Source: an uncultured Lachnospiraceae bacterium (lineage in GTDB: Bacteria; Bacillota; Clostridia; Lachnospirales; Lachnospiraceae). Taken from it: a stretch of 12,028 bases of DNA. Location: positions 1 to 12,028 of the forward strand of contig CAJTSB010000028.1 in assembly GCA_910578825.1 (NCBI GenBank), read 5' to 3'. The translations under genes were made by a program, and so were the position numbers. Positions 1 through 6,939 of this stretch are shown here, in pieces (the stretch's first letter is position 1; every line of letters begins with the position of its first letter). The notes beneath the pieces were generated by a model that saw nothing but the letters and a program-made list of their open reading frames with translations, was not told the DNA's origin and did not search any database.

Positions 1-63
1 TTTAAAAATATATCGGGAGATATATTGACAAATTTCAAATATTGAGATAGGAGGAACTTTAAT

Positions 64-843
64 ATGAGACAGGAGAAGGTACAGTATAAACGAAGAAGGA
101 AGAGACGTAACAGACGTTTTTTCATAATGGGAATTTTCTGTTTTGCGGTGGTATCGGTAAGCAGTGTTTTATGGTTTGATTCTGGTAAGACAGTGAAAGA
201 CAGTGGTGTTGTGGGTGGAACATTTGTCAATATTACACATAATCAAACATTGGGAATAGAAACAGAAAAGCCATGGAATCTCATACTTGTCAATAAGGAT
301 AATCCAATTCCAGATAATTATGATGTGAATCTGGTCGAGGTTGAAGGCGGAGAGTGTGTGGACGAGAGGATATATGAGCCTCTTCTGGAAATGCTTAATG
401 CTGCGAGGGAGGGAAACCTGGGTGAGCTGCCGATGGTAGTGTCTGGCTATCGTACCCAGCAAAAACAGCAAAGTCTTTACGATGAAAAGATTGCTAAATT
501 CAAAGCGGAAGGATATTCGGATAGTGAAGCCGTGGAGCAGGCAAAGCAATGGGTTGCCGTACCGGGTTACAGTGAGCACCAACTCGGATTTGCAGTTGAT
601 ATTAATGGGGCAACGTATGACGTCTATTTATGGCTGCAGGAAAACAGCTATAAATATGGATTTGTTTTCCGATACCCGGGTGATAAAACGGACATTACCG
701 GGACAGCGGAAGAAGTATGGCATTACAGATATGTGGGAAAAGAAGCCGCAAAAGAAATTCATGATAAAGGAATTTGTCTGGAAGAATATTTAAATGAGAA
801 AATCGGGAATCGGAGGCAAATTGATTTCTGTCCTGAGATATGA
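64..843 (+). CDS. VanY-type D-alanyl-D-alanine carboxypeptidase (M15B), membrane anchored
   Basis: This 259-residue protein should trim the terminal D-Ala from peptidoglycan stem peptides outside the membrane. Residues 1-19 are very basic (RRRKRRNRR), followed by one hydrophobic segment at about 20-38, giving an N-terminal anchor with the enzyme outside. The catalytic domain spans about 75-245 and shows the VanY/M15 signatures: SGYR at 127-130, SEHQLGFAVD at 170-179 with zinc ligands His172 and Asp179, and EVWHYRYV at 217-224 with catalytic Glu217 and zinc ligand His220. All key residues are present, so the enzyme is probably active. ATG at 64 is preceded by AGGAGG at 49-54. A TTGACA at 25-30 could be a -35, but no convincing -10 follows. 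The next gene, a secreted nuclease, lies 111 bp downstream on the same strand. No van regulators are seen, so housekeeping wall maturation is likelier than glycopeptide resistance. Confidence 0.9.
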   Translation: MRQEKVQYKRRRKRRNRRFFIMGIFCFAVVSVSSVLWFDSGKTVKDSGVVGGTFVNITHNQTLGIETEKPWNLILVNKDNPIPDNYDVNLVEVEGGECVDERIYEPLLEMLNAAREGNLGELPMVVSGYRTQQKQQSLYDEKIAKFKAEGYSDSEAVEQAKQWVAVPGYSEHQLGFAVDINGATYDVYLWLQENSYKYGFVFRYPGDKTDITGTAEEVWHYRYVGKEAAKEIHDKGICLEEYLNEKIGNRRQIDFCPEI

Positions 844-954
844 TAAGATAATAAACGCATATGAAAAACATGAAAAGCGGGGCAAAGAGTTACGAAAAGT
901 ATTGGCAGGGAATAACAGTGTTTTAATCAATAAATTATTTTGGAGAATGGACAT

Positions 955-1953
955 ATGGGAAAATTATTTGAAAAATATACCGATACAAAATTTTATAAAA
1001 ACATATTTTGCTGCCTGTTTATTTTTAGCTTGGCAATATTTGTCCCTGCCTGCGCAGAATCTGAGGCAACAGATTCTTCACATAGATTGGGAACAGAGAA
1101 TGTGCAGGAAGGAGAAACGCTCTCCGTTGAGGAAATTGTCAATAGTTGTGAATTGGAGGATGTTCCTGAAATTCCTGCATATTCCGGTGAAGTCTATACC
1201 ATAATAAATGACAATATTCCATACTTTACGAAGTCGAATCTTCCAACGGAATCATTTGAATATTATTCCGATTTAGATAAGCTTGGACGGTGTGGGGTTG
1301 CGTGTGCCAATATCGGGCAGGATATTATGCCGACAGAGGAGCGCGGAGAGATTGGACAGGTAAAACCGTCTGGATGGCAGACCATCAAATATGATAATGT
1401 GGATGGCAAATATCTGTACAATCGTTGCCATCTGATAGGGTATCAGTTATCGGCGGAAAATGCAAACGAAAAAAACCTGATTACCGGAACCAGATACTTA
1501 AATGTAACAGGAATGCTGCCATTTGAAAATATGGTAGCCGATTATGTGGAAGAAACCGGAAACCATGTTTTATACCGGGTAACGCCTGTCTTTCATGGCG
1601 ATGACCTTCTGGCATATGGCGTTTCCATGGAGGCGTGGTCGGTGGAGGACGATGGGGATGGCATATGTTTTCATGTGTTTGTATATAATGTTCAACCAAA
1701 TATCGTCATCGATTATGCAAATGGCGACAGCTATTTCGATGAAAATGCATCCGCAGGCATGGAAACAGAAGAGCAGCGGCAGACAATGCAAGCTGGCAGG
1801 GAGTACATTTTGAACATGAATACGAAAAAGTTCCATTATCCGGATTGCGAAAGCGCAGCACAGACAGCAGAAAAGAATAAACAATCATATTCTGGAAACC
1901 GTGATGATGTAATCGCAAAGGGGTATGAACCCTGCAAGAGATGTCATCCGTAG
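955..1953 (+). CDS. Secreted DNA/RNA non-specific endonuclease with C-terminal Cys/His domain
   Basis: This is a beta-beta-alpha-metal nuclease of the EndA/DNA-entry nuclease type, expected to cut nucleic acid outside the cell for uptake, nutrition or defence against extracellular DNA. With the ATG at 955 it has 332 residues. Residues 16-33 form a hydrophobic signal segment ending VPAC, which resembles a lipobox (Cys33; Pro at -2 is not ideal). The nuclease core is about 80-255, with the active-site stretch YNRCHLIGYQL around His159, then EKNLITGTRYLN, whose Asn residues are the likely metal ligands, and MLPFENMVADYV. The C-terminal 50 residues carry FHYPDC and GYEPCKRCHP (His294, Cys298, Cys327, Cys330), a small probable metal-binding tail seen on other exported nucleases. 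The start was chosen because TGGAGAA at 941-947 sits 7 nt before ATG 955; a TTG at 940 is in frame but has no ribosome site. Confidence 0.9.
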   Translation: MGKLFEKYTDTKFYKNIFCCLFIFSLAIFVPACAESEATDSSHRLGTENVQEGETLSVEEIVNSCELEDVPEIPAYSGEVYTIINDNIPYFTKSNLPTESFEYYSDLDKLGRCGVACANIGQDIMPTEERGEIGQVKPSGWQTIKYDNVDGKYLYNRCHLIGYQLSAENANEKNLITGTRYLNVTGMLPFENMVADYVEETGNHVLYRVTPVFHGDDLLAYGVSMEAWSVEDDGDGICFHVFVYNVQPNIVIDYANGDSYFDENASAGMETEEQRQTMQAGREYILNMNTKKFHYPDCESAAQTAEKNKQSYSGNRDDVIAKGYEPCKRCHP

Positions 1954-2055
1954 ATAGGAAATACTGGATGAAAAAGAAACCGTAATGACCCAGACGACCA
2001 TTCACGAGACAAATGTTAGATATTTCCGCCATTTCTCCGATAAGTAAATTGAGAC

Positions 2056-2415
2056 TTGGAGGTGGCAGTTACGGCAGGAAAACAGCACGAGGGCAAACTT
2101 ACAATTCGGCATCAGGGCAGGGAAAAAGCCATACGGCTGGATGATATTTATTATATGGAGAGTCAGAACCATAATGTTGTCTTATGCCTGAAAAGTGGCA
2201 TGTTAAAATATTATGGCAGGATTGGAGACATGGAAAAAGAACTCCGGGGACAATTTTACCGCATCCACCGCGGGTATCTGATAAACCTTATTTATGTGAA
2301 AGGGTACGACAGGACGGGGGTAAGGATGGAAAATGGAGATAAACTCCTGGTCTCAAGATATAAATATCATGATTTCGTACAGGCATATAAGGATTTTCGT
2401 TCTCAGACAGTATAA
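2056..2415 (+). CDS. Stand-alone LytTR DNA-binding protein, possibly truncated response regulator
   Basis: This roughly 119-residue protein consists almost entirely of a LytTR DNA-binding domain (about 14-112). It is recognised by the pattern LDDIYYMESQNHNVVL at 28-43, YYGRIGDMEKEL at 52-63, FYRIHRGYLIN at 67-77 and a closing VSRYKYHDFVQAY. LytTR domains normally sit behind a CheY-like receiver in two-component regulators, and none is present here. A stop codon at 2050-2052 closes the frame just upstream, and the only early starts are TTG 2056 and GTG 2062. GGAGG lies inside this stretch, too close to serve either. Either this is a functional receiver-less LytTR regulator or the 3' remnant of a full response regulator. 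The domain itself looks intact, with no internal stop or frameshift. It converges on feoAB. The start is uncertain. Confidence 0.72.
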   Translation: MEVAVTAGKQHEGKLTIRHQGREKAIRLDDIYYMESQNHNVVLCLKSGMLKYYGRIGDMEKELRGQFYRIHRGYLINLIYVKGYDRTGVRMENGDKLLVSRYKYHDFVQAYKDFRSQTV

Positions 2416-2464
2416 TGGGTTGGGAGTTTGGAAAAGAAATCATAGTAAGCGTATTTCAGGATGG

Positions 2465-2510
2465 CAACACCGGCGGCAGAGCCAGGCAACAGGCTCTATT
2501 ACCGGTGTTG
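2465..2510. repeat. Composite two-storey hairpin between convergent LytTR gene and feoAB
   Basis: The arms CAACACCGG (2465-2473) and CCGGTGTTG (2502-2510) match over 9 bp. Inside them AGAGCC (2478-2483) pairs with GGCTCT (2492-2497), leaving a small internal loop and an 8-nt apical loop. It sits 50 bp after the LytTR stop and 8 bp after the feoAB stop. On the plus strand it is followed by TAGTGTTTTC, a weak U-rich tail; on the minus strand no T run follows. It may end transcription for one or both genes, but it is not a textbook terminator. Confidence 0.6.
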
Positions 2511-2518
2511 TAGTGTTT

Positions 2519-4855
2519 TCAGACTGCCAATCCAATCAAACGGACGACCAGGGCGGCAATCCACGCAATCGCACATTGCCAAAGCACCATGCCGATTGCC
2601 CATTTTGTGCCGAGTTCCCGTTTCACGGAGGCAATGGCAGCCACACATGGCGTATACAGAAGGCTGAATACCAACAGCGGGCCCGCTGTCAGAGGGGTGA
2701 GCGCAGAGGCAACAGAGCCGCCGTACAAAACTTCCAGCGTGGATACCACGCTTTCCTTTGCCATGAAACCGCTGATGAAGGAGGTGCAGATTTTCCAATC
2801 TCCAAGCCCGAGCGGAGTGAAGATTGGAACAAGCCAGCCCGCTACCATGGCGAGAATGCTGTCCTGTGAATCAGATACAAGATTAAAATGCAAATCAAAA
2901 CTCTGCAAAAACCAGATTATGACGGTGGCAATTAAGATAACCGTAAATGCTCGCTGTAAAAAATCTTTTGCTTTTTCCCACAACAGCTGTATGACATTTC
3001 TGGCAGACGGCATCCGGTAATTGGGCAGCTCCATTACAAAAGGCACGGCTTCACCGCGAAAGAGGGTGCTCTTATACAGAAAAGCAGCAAGGATACCAAT
3101 AAGGATTCCCAGGACATAAAGTCCCGTCATAATAAGTCCTCCCTGTTTGGGGAAAAATGCACTGACAAAAAATGCATAAATTGGTAACTTGGCGGTACAG
3201 CTCATGAACGGCGTCAGGAGGATTGTCATTTTGCGGTCACGTTCGCTGGGGAGCGTCCGGGTTGCCATCACTGCCGGAACGGTACAGCCAAAACCGATTA
3301 ACATGGGGACGATGCTGCGTCCGGAGAGACCGATTTTGCGCAACAGTTTATCCATAAAGAAAGCGACACGCGCAATGTAACCGCTGTCTTCCATCAGAGA
3401 GAGAAAGAAGAACAGCGTAACAATAACAGGCAGGAAACTGAGCACACTGCCAACGCCCTCAAAAATACCATGAATAACAAGGCCGTGAAGCGCCTCGTTG
3501 ACATGACTTGCGGACAGAGCTGTGTCTGTAATATCTGCCAGCGCTCCGATTCCGAGTTCCAGTAAACTTTGCAGCCATGCGCCGATCACGTTGAAGGTCA
3601 GGTAGAAGACAAGCGCCATAATGCCGATAAAACAGGGGATAGCCGTGTATTTTCCAGTAAGAATGCGGTCAATTTTTTCGCTGCGAATGCGCTCTTTGCT
3701 TTCCTTCGGCTTTGTGACGGTCTGTTCACACAATTTTTCGATAAACGAAAAACGCATATCGGCAATTGCCGCGCTCTTATCCAGACCACGCTCATTCTCC
3801 ATCTGTAAGATAATGTGTTCTAACATTTCTTCTTCATTTTGTGTCAGTTTCAGTTGTTCTAAAATCAAAGAGTCCCCCTCAATGACTTTGCTTGCCGCAA
3901 AACGGACCGGGATGTCTGCGCGCTGCGCGTGATCCTCTATCAGATGAATGACAGCATGGATGCAGCGGTGGACGGAGCCGCCAAAGTCGTTTTTATCACA
4001 GAAATCCTGTTGGGATGGTCGTTCCTGATATTGTGCAATATGGATGGCATGTTCAACCAATTCGTGGACGCCCTCGTTTTTGGAGGCGGAAATGGGAACG
4101 ACCGGCACGCCGAGAATAGATTCCATGGTATTAATATCGATGGCGCCTCTGTTGGCAGTGACTTCGTCCATCATATTCAAAGCAACTACCATGGGAATAT
4201 TCATCTCCAGAAGCTGCATCGTCAGATACAGGTTTCGTTCGATATTTGTTGCATCCACAATGTTAATGATTGCTTTCGGCCTGTCATTTAAGACGTAGTT
4301 TCGGGAAACAATTTCTTCACTGCTATATGGTGACATGGAATAAATGCCGGGTAAATCCGTGACGGAAGTGTTAGGATGCCCTTTGATGGGACCGTTTTTC
4401 TGGTCTACCGTTACGCCTGGAAAATTGCCAACGTGCTGATTCGAACCGGTCAGTTGGTTGAACAGTGTTGTCTTTCCGCAGTTCTGGTTTCCGACAAGCG
4501 CGTATGTAAGCAGTGTTCCTTCCGGAAGCGGGGAGGCATGTTCTTCATCATGGTATTTTCCACCTTCCCCCAGGCCCGGGTGGGAGGATTTTTCTATATT
4601 GGCTGCGCCTTCGTGCATGCGGTTTCTCTGTTCGATGGGACTGATTTCAATTTGAGAGGCCTCCTCTAAACGCAGGGTCAGTTCGTAGCCGTGAACCTGT
4701 AGTTCCATCGGATCGCCCATGGGAGCAAATTTTATAACGGTAACCTCTGCTCCTGGAATTACGCCCATATCAAGAAAATGCTGGCGCAACGCACCCTCTC
4801 CGCCTACGGTCAGAATCTGAGCGCTCTTTCCGATTTCCAGTTCTTTCAGTGTCAT
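2519..4855 (-). CDS. feoB: FeoA-FeoB fusion, ferrous iron transporter
   Basis: This 778-residue protein joins FeoA and FeoB in one chain and should import Fe2+ across the cytoplasmic membrane. Residues 1-74 are the SH3-like FeoA domain (MTLKELEIGK, then FLDMGVIPGAEV). A charged, His-containing linker (about 75-113) leads to the FeoB G domain: G1 GNQNCGKT at 122-129, the GNFPGVTVD G2 region at 143-151, G3 DLPG at 167-170, G4 NMMD at 227-230 and G5 ISASK at 255-259. A helical regulatory stretch follows to about 400, then the polytopic membrane part with the two gate segments, GFGCTVPAVMATRT from 521 (Cys524) and FMSCTAKLPIYAF from 550 (Cys553). The protein ends soon after the last helix, without a FeoC-like tail. 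AAAGGAGG on the minus strand at 4873-4866 is 10 nt before the ATG. FeoA and FeoB are usually separate genes, though fusions are known. Regulation by iron is inferred from the upstream repeat. Confidence 0.95.
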   Translation of the reverse strand: MTLKELEIGKSAQILTVGGEGALRQHFLDMGVIPGAEVTVIKFAPMGDPMELQVHGYELTLRLEEASQIEISPIEQRNRMHEGAANIEKSSHPGLGEGGKYHDEEHASPLPEGTLLTYALVGNQNCGKTTLFNQLTGSNQHVGNFPGVTVDQKNGPIKGHPNTSVTDLPGIYSMSPYSSEEIVSRNYVLNDRPKAIINIVDATNIERNLYLTMQLLEMNIPMVVALNMMDEVTANRGAIDINTMESILGVPVVPISASKNEGVHELVEHAIHIAQYQERPSQQDFCDKNDFGGSVHRCIHAVIHLIEDHAQRADIPVRFAASKVIEGDSLILEQLKLTQNEEEMLEHIILQMENERGLDKSAAIADMRFSFIEKLCEQTVTKPKESKERIRSEKIDRILTGKYTAIPCFIGIMALVFYLTFNVIGAWLQSLLELGIGALADITDTALSASHVNEALHGLVIHGIFEGVGSVLSFLPVIVTLFFFLSLMEDSGYIARVAFFMDKLLRKIGLSGRSIVPMLIGFGCTVPAVMATRTLPSERDRKMTILLTPFMSCTAKLPIYAFFVSAFFPKQGGLIMTGLYVLGILIGILAAFLYKSTLFRGEAVPFVMELPNYRMPSARNVIQLLWEKAKDFLQRAFTVILIATVIIWFLQSFDLHFNLVSDSQDSILAMVAGWLVPIFTPLGLGDWKICTSFISGFMAKESVVSTLEVLYGGSVASALTPLTAGPLLVFSLLYTPCVAAIASVKRELGTKWAIGMVLWQCAIAWIAALVVRLIGLAV

Positions 4856-4890
4856 CTTATCTTTGCCTCCTTTGTATTTTATAATTTTCT

Positions 4891-4953
4891 TATATAGTTA
4901 TATATGACTAACCTTTCAATTCTATTATAGTTATATATGACTAACTTTTCAAT
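4891..4953 (-). promoter_or_regulatory. Tandem promoter-operator repeats upstream of feoAB
   Basis: A 28-nt unit at 4893-4920 recurs at 4926-4953 with one mismatch and a 33-nt offset, about three helical turns. Read on the minus strand, the distal copy gives TTGAAA (4952-4947), exactly 17 nt, then TATAAT (4929-4924), an excellent sigma-A promoter. The proximal copy gives TTGAAA (4919-4914), 17 nt, then TATATA (4896-4891). Each spacer overlaps the near-palindrome TAGTTATATATGACTA (4895-4910 and 4928-4943), which has one mismatched pair. Its placement would let a bound repressor block polymerase. Given the gene, a DtxR/IdeR- or Fur-type metalloregulator is the natural candidate; which one cannot be told from the sequence. 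Confidence 0.75.
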
Positions 4954-5010
4954 AGTAAAATTTGTATTTTTATTTTTGTGTAAAATAACTTAGGATAAAA
5001 CGGAACAAAC

Positions 5011-5038
5011 TTGTCTTTTTTCGGAAAAATGATATAAT
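5011..5038 (+). promoter_or_regulatory. Sigma-A-like promoter for the DUF89 gene
   Basis: TTGTCT (5011-5016) and a perfect TATAAT (5033-5038) are separated by 16 nt and lie just upstream of the phosphatase gene start at 5071. The ribosome site AAGGAG (5056-5061) follows. The promoter is divergent from the feoAB promoters about 60 bp away. Confidence 0.6.
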
Positions 5039-5070
5039 GGGGTCAGATTGCAGATAAGGAGATGAATTCT

Positions 5071-5961
5071 ATGCATGCAGGATCCATGTGTATTTCCTGT
5101 ATTTTATCCAAGGAAGAACAATCCATCCGGCAATTTCCGGATGAAGAAAAAAAATCGGAGTATATGCACCTGGTATTAGAGGTTTTGTACCAATATGGAC
5201 GGACCGAATCGTCACCGGGGATTACCGAACGTCTTGCGCGTCTATACCGGGATTTCTGGGGAGAGGACAGAGACTATACTGCTCAGAAACACCAATATAA
5301 CCAGTTATTACTGCAAATGGAGAAGAAACTTGAGCAGAAGATACAGAATGCAAGGGAGCCTCTCAAGGAGTGTATCAAATACGTCTGTGCTGCGAATTAC
5401 ATTGATTTTTCTGCGGTAGAGCATGTAAATGAGGATACGCTGGAAGAATTGCTTGAAAACGCAGTCGGGCAGACTGTTCCGGAGGAGGAATACCAGATTT
5501 TCCGGACAGATTTGGAAAATGCACGAACGTTGGTTTATCTTACAGATAACTGCGGCGAGATTGTTCTGGATAAATTATTTATCAAACAGATAAAAGAAAC
5601 TTTTCCCGGACTGAACATCACTGCCATGGTAAGGGGCGGAGACGTCATCAACGATGCGACGTTGGAGGATGCGAAGGAGGTAGGCCTGACAGAGATTGTG
5701 CCCTGCATGGGAAATGGAAATGCAGCCCCTGGAACAATTGTCGGGCGGTTAAGTGAAGAAGCCAGGGAAACTTTATTCCATGCGGATGTGATTATTTCAA
5801 AAGGGCAGGGAAATTTCGAAAGCCTCTATGGAGAAAAACTCAATCCATATTATTTGTTTTTATGTAAATGTGAATTGTTTGTTTACCGATTTCAGATGGA
5901 GCAGTACAAGTCCGTATTTGTCAGGGAAGAACGGATGAAGATAAAATATTCAATTCAGTAG
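5071..5961 (+). CDS. DUF89/ARMT1-like metal-dependent phosphatase
   Basis: The protein (296 residues from ATG 5071) belongs to the DUF89 family of metal-dependent phosphatases, some members of which are proposed to remove damaged or overflow phosphometabolites. The N terminus has a CxxC pair (Cys7, Cys10), then a helical region to about 140. The catalytic half shows VYLTDNCGEIVLDKLF at 155-170 (Asp159 and Asn160 likely metal ligands), VRGGDVINDAT at 187-197 (Asp195) and IISKGQGNFESL at 241-252, all hallmarks of the family. The length matches bacterial members. ATG 5071 was chosen over the in-frame ATG 5062 because AAGGAG at 5056-5061 abuts 5062 but is 9 nt from 5071. The following peptidase gene starts 10 bp after the stop, so the two are probably co-transcribed. 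The physiological substrate is unknown. Confidence 0.87.
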   Translation: MHAGSMCISCILSKEEQSIRQFPDEEKKSEYMHLVLEVLYQYGRTESSPGITERLARLYRDFWGEDRDYTAQKHQYNQLLLQMEKKLEQKIQNAREPLKECIKYVCAANYIDFSAVEHVNEDTLEELLENAVGQTVPEEEYQIFRTDLENARTLVYLTDNCGEIVLDKLFIKQIKETFPGLNITAMVRGGDVINDATLEDAKEVGLTEIVPCMGNGNAAPGTIVGRLSEEARETLFHADVIISKGQGNFESLYGEKLNPYYLFLCKCELFVYRFQMEQYKSVFVREERMKIKYSIQ

Positions 5962-5971
5962 GAGAAGGAAC

Positions 5972-6829
5972 ATGAGGGAAAGAAGTCTGTCTGCAATATG
6001 TGTGGCAGTGTTTTTGCTGGCGCTTTTGAATGCAGCGGAGAAATATGAAAATGCGAAAGAATATACACAGGTAAACGAGTCGGAGAGAGGAGAATTTACA
6101 AACGAGAAACAGCTTTATTTTGGCTCGGACGGTTATCTTGGGCGGATGTTATCGGAAGAAGATAAACAGTACCTGCGTCAGACTTTCGCCCGCCAGGAGG
6201 AAGACGTCTATACGTTTCTTCAGGGGCCCAGGTCGTGGGGAGAGGGGATTCCATGGTCCGGGGAATGGTGTACTTTTCAGGTAGAAGGGAATTCCTTTGG
6301 AGGATTTGGATGCGGCTTGTGTTGTCTGGCGAATATATACAATACGCTGTCGCCCTATGAGGTATCGCCGCTGGATACGTACGAGTATGCCCGGGCGGTA
6401 ACGGATTATACGCCTACGGGTGAGATGGGGGCGATTGATTGGGAATATATGAAAAAAACGCTGGAGCACAGCGGGTTTACGTGTGAGCTGTACCGGAAAC
6501 CAGGTACCTATGAAGAATTCAAAGAGCAGATGGAGCTGGCAGAATCCGCGATTGTGCTTATCAGCAGTTATAATGACGATACTTACTGGCAGGACACGCC
6601 GGGGCATTATGTAAATATCTGGCTTTACCAGGAAGAGGATGAGACTGTATTTTTGGCAGAGCCGGGAGATCCGGAAAATAACAGGAGCCGCATTCCATTG
6701 CGTTATATCTATGATGCGTTAAAAACGGCGAGCCGTTATCATTATCTGACGGTGGAAGATTATTTTGAAGAACGGAATGAGTGGAAGGCAGATGGAATTG
6801 ACGAAGTATGGAATCGCCCAGCCAGTTAG
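5972..6829 (+). CDS. Exported C39-like cysteine peptidase family protein
   Basis: This 285-residue protein has a short basic N terminus and one hydrophobic segment (about 6-21), a signal peptide or anchor, so it most likely acts outside the cell. The C-terminal two thirds resemble the papain-like C39 fold (peptidase_C39_2 type). FGCGLCCLANIYN at 112-124 holds the probable nucleophile Cys114 (Cys117 and Cys118 are nearby), TPGHYVNIWLY at 209-219 holds the probable catalytic His212, and LAEPGDPEN at 228-236 would supply the acidic or amide third residue. There is no ABC transporter or bacteriocin precursor nearby, so it is not a bacteriocin-processing transporter domain, and its substrate is unknown. 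It follows the DUF89 gene by 10 bp with a GAGAAGGA ribosome site, suggesting one transcript. Confidence 0.75.
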   Translation: MRERSLSAICVAVFLLALLNAAEKYENAKEYTQVNESERGEFTNEKQLYFGSDGYLGRMLSEEDKQYLRQTFARQEEDVYTFLQGPRSWGEGIPWSGEWCTFQVEGNSFGGFGCGLCCLANIYNTLSPYEVSPLDTYEYARAVTDYTPTGEMGAIDWEYMKKTLEHSGFTCELYRKPGTYEEFKEQMELAESAIVLISSYNDDTYWQDTPGHYVNIWLYQEEDETVFLAEPGDPENNRSRIPLRYIYDALKTASRYHYLTVEDYFEERNEWKADGIDEVWNRPAS

Positions 6830-6871
6830 TGGGACCGTCTGCCAGGTTCGGAAAAAGATACCGGGGAAGTA

Positions 6872-6899
6872 TTGACAAAATGGTTGAATATGCTAAACT
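6872..6899 (+). promoter_or_regulatory. Promoter for ilvN-ilvC
   Basis: A perfect TTGACA (6872-6877) is followed after 16 nt by TAAACT (6894-6899), preceded by TGC in the extended -10 position. The predicted start of transcription is only about 35 nt before the ilvN start codon. That leaves no room for a T-box riboswitch or peptide-leader attenuator, so any control must act at initiation or elsewhere. Confidence 0.55.
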
Positions 6900-6939
6900 T
6901 AATAGTGGCGCGAAGAAGTAGAAAAGGAAGGTTTTGCAA

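Noticed and set aside
64..843. Glycopeptide-resistance role for the VanY-like enzyme
   Set aside because: No vanHAX, vanRS or other resistance genes are in the window; stand-alone carboxypeptidases of this type are common in Firmicutes.
794..1204. Plus-strand open frame of 136 codons between and across the carboxypeptidase and nuclease genes
   Set aside because: It overlaps the end of one convincing gene and the start of another, has no family resemblance, and its C-terminal half is a shifted reading of the nuclease signal region.
5972..6829. Bacteriocin-processing system around the C39-like protein
   Set aside because: There is no ABC transporter domain, double-glycine precursor peptide or immunity gene nearby.
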